Of a stretch of DNA of 64,000 nt, positions 60,944-64,000 are shown in pieces. Source of the stretch: Simiduia agarivorans SA1 = DSM 21679 (GTDB lineage: Bacteria; Pseudomonadota; Gammaproteobacteria; Pseudomonadales; Cellvibrionaceae); contig NC_018868.3 of NCBI RefSeq assembly GCF_000305785.2, positions 1,784,001 through 1,848,000 of the forward strand, given 5' to 3'. The notes beneath the pieces were generated by a model. The model made no database searches. It saw nothing but the letters and a program-made list of their open reading frames with translations, and was not told the origin of the DNA. A program made the translations under genes and the position numbers. Position 1 is the stretch's first letter. Every line of letters begins with the position of its first letter.

Positions 60944-61837
60944 ATGCGCATACTCATCACCGGTGCTACCGGGCTCATCGGTTCGCATTTGATACCGGCG
61001 TTGCAACAGGCGGGCCACACAATCTGGCTGTGGGTCCGATCGCCAGCCAAAGCGCACGCTCTGTGGCCCGAGCTTCATGCAGTCAGCCAGCTGGACCAAC
61101 TGCCCGCCCCCGACACCTTTCAGGCGGTTATCAATCTCGCCGGCGAGCCCATCGCGGCAAAACACTGGACCGCGTCGCGCAAGCAAGCGCTGCGCAGTAG
61201 CCGGATTGATTTAACGCGGGTCTTGTGTGAATGGTTGTCTAAGGCCCCCCGCGCCGATCGCGTGTTGCTCAGCGGCTCTGCGGTTGGCGTTTATGGCGAC
61301 ACAGGCGATCAGCTTACCAACGAAAAGGCGCCCACCACCGGAACAGATTTCGCCAGCGCGTTGTGCCGGGACTGGGAAGCCGCGGCGCTGACACAAACCA
61401 CTGCGGCCGGCCGCGTGGTTTTACTTCGAACCGGCCTCGTACTGAGCGGCGCCGGCGGACTATTGAAGCAAATGCGACTGCCTTTCAGCCTGGGACTGGG
61501 TGGCCGCCTGGGCAACGGGGGCCAGTTCATGCCCTGGATTCACGCGCAGGACTACGTCAGGGCAGTGCTATTTATTCTGGACGACCACCGCCTGAAAGGG
61601 CCCATCAATCTGTGCGCACCCAATCCGGTAACTAACCGTGAATTCGCTCGCGCTCTGGCGCAACAACTGCACCGCCCCTGCATTTTCCCCGTTCCGGCCT
61701 GGATTCTGAGGGCAGCACTGGGTGAGCTGAGCGATTTGCTGCTCACGGGTCAACGTTGCCAACCTGCTGCGCTTACAGAAAAGGGCTTTACATTCGAGTT
61801 TGCCACGCTGGCGGAGGCGTTAGATAACCTCCTTTGA
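60944..61837 (+). CDS. TIGR01777-family epimerase-like SDR protein
   Basis: Predicted NAD(P)-binding extended short-chain dehydrogenase of 297 residues (SDR39U1/YfcH type). The Rossmann motif is ILITGATGLIGSHL, then INLAGEPIAAKHW, RVLLSGSAVGVYGDTG and VVLLRTGLVLSGAGG, and the C-terminal DUF1731-like region ILRAALGELSDLLLTGQRC. The usual YxxxK pair is not present in the classical form, as in this family. The substrate is unknown. Thirty bases upstream of the methyltransferase gene, probably one operon. Confidence 0.94.
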   Translation: MRILITGATGLIGSHLIPALQQAGHTIWLWVRSPAKAHALWPELHAVSQLDQLPAPDTFQAVINLAGEPIAAKHWTASRKQALRSSRIDLTRVLCEWLSKAPRADRVLLSGSAVGVYGDTGDQLTNEKAPTTGTDFASALCRDWEAAALTQTTAAGRVVLLRTGLVLSGAGGLLKQMRLPFSLGLGGRLGNGGQFMPWIHAQDYVRAVLFILDDHRLKGPINLCAPNPVTNREFARALAQQLHRPCIFPVPAWILRAALGELSDLLLTGQRCQPAALTEKGFTFEFATLAEALDNLL

Positions 61838-61867
61838 TACACTTGGGCGCACGCGAAGAGGTAGCCT

Positions 61868-62482
61868 ATGAGTGAAATCGACAAGCATCAACGGGAGGCC
61901 TTTGGGCTGACTATTCTTACCAGCCAACACAAGGACATCCGACGGTTACGCAAGCAGCAGGGCATTGCCAGTCTGCACGGTAACAAATTCTGGAAGTCCA
62001 GTTTTGTCCTGATGGACTACTTGCGAGAGTGCCCGCTTAACGCCGGCGCCAGAGTCCTTGAACTGGGTTGTGGTTGGGGACTGGCGGGTATCTATTGCGC
62101 AAAACACTTTGATGCAGAGGTCGTTTCGCTGGATGCCGATGAGGGCGTCTTTCCCTTTGTTGAACTGCACGCTGCACTCAATCGCGTAACCGCCCAGACT
62201 TACTGCGGCAAATTTGAAGATCTCAGCCATGAGCAACTTGCCGGTTTTGACGTCATCATCGGTGCAGACATTTGTTTTTGGGATGAGATGACCGGCTTAC
62301 TATCCGATTTACTGGTGCGAGCCATTGAGGCCGGCGTTGACCGGATAGTCCTGACCGACCCCGGCCGACAACCGTTCCGGCATCTGGCAGACGCTTTTTC
62401 AGACGAAATGGAGCAGATAGTGTACACGGACTGGGATGTGCCCGAACCACACAATGTCTGGGGGCTGGTATTGGATATCTGA
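61868..62482 (+). CDS. Class I SAM-dependent methyltransferase
   Basis: Predicted cytoplasmic methyltransferase of 204 residues. The SAM motif is ARVLELGCGWGLAGIYCAKH, with VVSLDADEGVF (motif II) and FDVIIGADICFWDE (motif IV), in the arrangement of lysine methyltransferase-like (METTL/family 16) proteins. The target is unknown. It ends the epimerase operon, before a bidirectional terminator. Confidence 0.88.
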   Translation: MSEIDKHQREAFGLTILTSQHKDIRRLRKQQGIASLHGNKFWKSSFVLMDYLRECPLNAGARVLELGCGWGLAGIYCAKHFDAEVVSLDADEGVFPFVELHAALNRVTAQTYCGKFEDLSHEQLAGFDVIIGADICFWDEMTGLLSDLLVRAIEAGVDRIVLTDPGRQPFRHLADAFSDEMEQIVYTDWDVPEPHNVWGLVLDI

Positions 62483-62494
62483 TTCGCAAGCCAT

Positions 62495-62524
62495 AAAAAA
62501 ACCCGCCAAATGGCGGGTTTTTTT
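62495..62524. terminator. Bidirectional terminator between the methyltransferase gene and exbD
   Basis: A stem ACCCGCCA / TGGCGGGT flanked by a run of A on one side and T on the other, so it can work in both directions. Confidence 0.92.
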
Positions 62525-62538
62525 ATGGTCATCCGGTG

Positions 62539-62961
62539 CTAGATCTTCTCTTCGAAGGGCACCAGTGCCACGTTGTATACCTTGGCTTCACGGGCTGCAT
62601 CCGCGATAGACACATAGGTCTTGGCGCTGGACTTGATGTGCGCTCGCACAACAACCGCCGCCTTCGGGTTTTCTGCGTGCATCCGCTCAATGTTGGCGCG
62701 AACGGCACGAATATCAATTCGACGCTCTTCCATCCAGATTTCATCATTGGCCCGAACGGTTACAACGATCGAGGGATTTTCGTCATCTGGCGGATTTTGC
62801 TGTTCATTCTTTGGTGGAATGTTGGTCTCAATAACCTGCTCTTTAACAAACGACGCGGTTACGATAAAGAAAATCAACATGATGAAGACCACGTCGAGCA
62901 TGGGCGTCAGGTCAATTTCTGAGTTATCTTCTGCTGCGCCGTGCTTTCTTCTACGACTCAC
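62539..62961 (-). CDS. exbD: ExbD/TolR-family energy transducer
   Basis: Predicted inner-membrane protein of 140 residues that works with ExbB and TonB (or TolQ and TolA) to energise outer-membrane receptors. The proton-site Asp is in EIDLTPMLDVVFIMLIFFIV. A periplasmic domain follows with PSIVVTVRANDEIWMEERRI and KAAVVVRAHIKSSAKTYVSI. A GTG at 62961 (AGGAG 7 bases upstream) is preferred to an earlier start at 63009, which would disrupt the family N-terminus. It is a lone gene: no exbB or tonB is beside it, while both TonB receptors in this window need such a motor. Confidence 0.92.
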   Translation of the reverse strand: MSRRRKHGAAEDNSEIDLTPMLDVVFIMLIFFIVTASFVKEQVIETNIPPKNEQQNPPDDENPSIVVTVRANDEIWMEERRIDIRAVRANIERMHAENPKAAVVVRAHIKSSAKTYVSIADAAREAKVYNVALVPFEEKI

Positions 62962-63428
62962 TATAATTCTCCTAAGCTCGCGAGCCCTGCCCGCGTCAAT
63001 TACCACCAATCCGGGCCTGCCCTACGACAACGCCCAACACACCCCCAGACTCTCCACCCCGGGCGGTATGCGCAATGGGCGGTAACAATACCGACTTACC
63101 CCCATCGCAAGCAAGCCCCTATTGTGCCTGAGCAGGCGCAATCAGTCACTATTGACCTCGGAAAAAGGTCTGACACCGGGCGGAACAGCACAATTTTTAA
63201 CCAGCAACACACCTCTGGTGCAGACTTGGGGCCGACACCCCGCCCGGATAACAGCCCGGCCAACGAAACCCCGTCGGGATCAACCAGAACGCAAGCGTAC
63301 AGTTGACAGGGCGTGCCCTGACAGCCAGTGTAAACGCCCTTTACAACAGACAGGCGCAGCAGAGGTGTGTCACAGCCTCGCTACCTGGTGGTTTATGAGG
63401 GTTTTCCGGCAACCCGCCAGCGTCTACA
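62962..63428. other. Long non-coding gap upstream of exbD and the HopJ gene
   Basis: This stretch sits between two divergent genes. I see no convincing coding frame, tRNA-like fold or strong terminator in it, and no remnant of exbB. Short GC-rich inverted segments occur, but none is clearly significant. Confidence 0.5.
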
Positions 63429-63476
63429 ACAGAGCTATCCCTAAACAGAGCTATCCCTAAACAGAGGTATCCCTAT
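63429..63476 (+). repeat. Three tandem 16-bp repeats at the HopJ ribosome site
   Basis: Unit ACAGAGCTATCCCTAA repeats three times (63429-63444, 63445-63460, 63461-63476). The third carries a C-to-G change that makes AGAGG, the ribosome site 6 bases before the ATG at 63475. Confidence 0.9.
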
Positions 63477-63837
63477 GCATCAGGAACCCTTCCTGCAAGC
63501 GCTCCGTCAAGCGCCCGAGGGCCAGACGTTTCAAGCCACTCAGGCATTCATTGACACTGCTTTCCATTACCGCCCAACCCGCTTCAGCAATGGCCCACTG
63601 GTCAATGAAGCGGGCAAAAATGAAGGCTCCTGCAAGATTTTTGCAATGGCCTTGTTATTGGGCCTGAGTGAATCAGAATGCCTGCAGTGTTTTGGTGATT
63701 ACTACCGCATAGATGTACTGGACAATCCCCAGGCCAAAGACCACGCCAATATCCGACAATTCATCAAAACCGGCTACGCCGGGCTGCAGTTTGACGAGCC
63801 GGCTTTACGGCTGCGCAACAGCCCGGAATCACGCTGA
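63475..63837 (+). CDS. HopJ type III effector family protein
   Basis: Predicted small protein of 120 residues in the HopJ family, named after a Pseudomonas syringae secreted effector, although many members occur in free-living bacteria without type III secretion. Family blocks are FQATQAFIDTAFHYRPTRFS, LVNEAGKNEGSCKIFAMALL, LGLSESECLQCFGDYY and HANIRQFIKTGYAGLQF. No type III genes are in the window, so an effector role is not implied. It stands alone behind the tandem repeats. Confidence 0.92.
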   Translation: MHQEPFLQALRQAPEGQTFQATQAFIDTAFHYRPTRFSNGPLVNEAGKNEGSCKIFAMALLLGLSESECLQCFGDYYRIDVLDNPQAKDHANIRQFIKTGYAGLQFDEPALRLRNSPESR

Positions 63838-63875
63838 CTTCAACCCGTCATTGCACGCGCGTTGCAGCGTAAAAC

Positions 63876-64000
63876 TCAGCGTCGGCGACGAATACTCTCT
63901 GCCACCTTGGTGCGGGCATCCAGTCGGGCCATCAGGGCCGCCATATCATCCGCTTCGGCAGCGACTTTGCGCTGTTTAGCGGCTTCACGGGCGGCTTTTT
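63876..64000 (-). CDS. 3' end of a leftward gene, partial, function unknown
   Basis: From the window edge an open frame of 40 codons ends at TGA 63878-63876 with the tail AALMARLDARTKVAESIRRR. It is strongly charged and helical (KAAREAAKQRKVAAEADD), suggesting a coiled-coil end of a protein whose start lies outside. No family can be named. It converges on the HopJ gene. Confidence 0.5.
   Translation of the reverse strand, partial: KAAREAAKQRKVAAEADDMAALMARLDARTKVAESIRRRR

Noticed and set aside
63475..63837. Evidence of a type III secretion system from the HopJ-family gene
   Set aside because: The family name comes from one plant pathogen; no secretion genes are present and the family is widespread in free-living bacteria.
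1..64000. CRISPR arrays, tRNA or rRNA genes, prophage or complete insertion sequences
   Set aside because: No regularly spaced direct repeats, cloverleaf-like genes, transposase or phage structural genes were seen on either strand. A subtle tRNA could only be excluded by running a dedicated search.

Overview
The window looks like a chromosomal piece of a polysaccharide-degrading gammaproteobacterium. The best guess is a Cellvibrionaceae-like marine or soil bacterium (Cellvibrio, Saccharophagus, Simiduia or a relative). Reasons are the mid-50s GC by eye, two large TonB-dependent receptors, a dense secreted-carbohydrase locus, and housekeeping genes (class I fumarase, SodB, UbiX, YebC, Can) of clearly gammaproteobacterial type. 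No rRNA, tRNA, CRISPR array, prophage or transposase gene was found.

1.6-24.4 kb is a complete uronic-acid polysaccharide utilisation locus. It has a TonB-dependent receptor, then a leftward operon (GH105 lipoprotein, kduD, alginate/glucuronan-lyase-family enzyme, GH2 enzyme), a rightward DUF4861-kduI pair, a secreted beta-helix protein, uxuA-uxaC-uxuB, a FadR-type GntR regulator, and kdgK followed by a TRAP transporter (dctP-dctQ-dctM). The parts fit one route: polymer cut outside or in the periplasm, unsaturated ends removed by GH105, uronates imported by TRAP, delta-4,5-uronate taken through KduI/KduD and free glucuronate through UxaC/UxuB/UxuA, and both branches meeting at KDG and KdgK. 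No KDPG aldolase gene and no galacturonate branch (uxaA, uxaB) are present. A repeated dyad of form TGGYNNNACCA, usually with an extra TGGTCA half-site 8 bp away, lies at each divergent promoter of this locus and defines a likely local regulon of the GntR protein. One further copy sits behind kduI, just ahead of a promoter-like sequence and a terminator, and may control a small RNA.

24.4-46.5 kb is mixed housekeeping: beta-carbonic anhydrase, a secreted cupin, a glycerophosphodiesterase, an operon of yebC plus a membrane-anchored SF2 helicase plus a YdjM-like protein, class I fumarase, a Lar-like zinc ribbon protein, sodB, a DUF885 metallopeptidase, a GGDEF-EAL protein, a frame-broken type IV pilin, ubiX, a flavin reductase, a beta-propeller membrane protein and a secreted alpha-amylase with tandem palindromic operators.

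46.6-64 kb holds a second TonB receptor, an AraC regulator, an RND efflux pair, an M48 protease, an RDD protein, a uracil-DNA glycosylase, a hybrid histidine kinase, a large outer-membrane barrel protein, several small conserved proteins, an ExbD without ExbB beside it, and a HopJ-family protein.

The most unusual sequence structure is a dispersed intergenic element (12953-13149 and 24427-24560). It has a long outer stem and inner hairpins; in the first copy the two inner 9-nt loops are perfectly complementary, and the stem of the shared inner hairpin has changed between copies while keeping its pairing.
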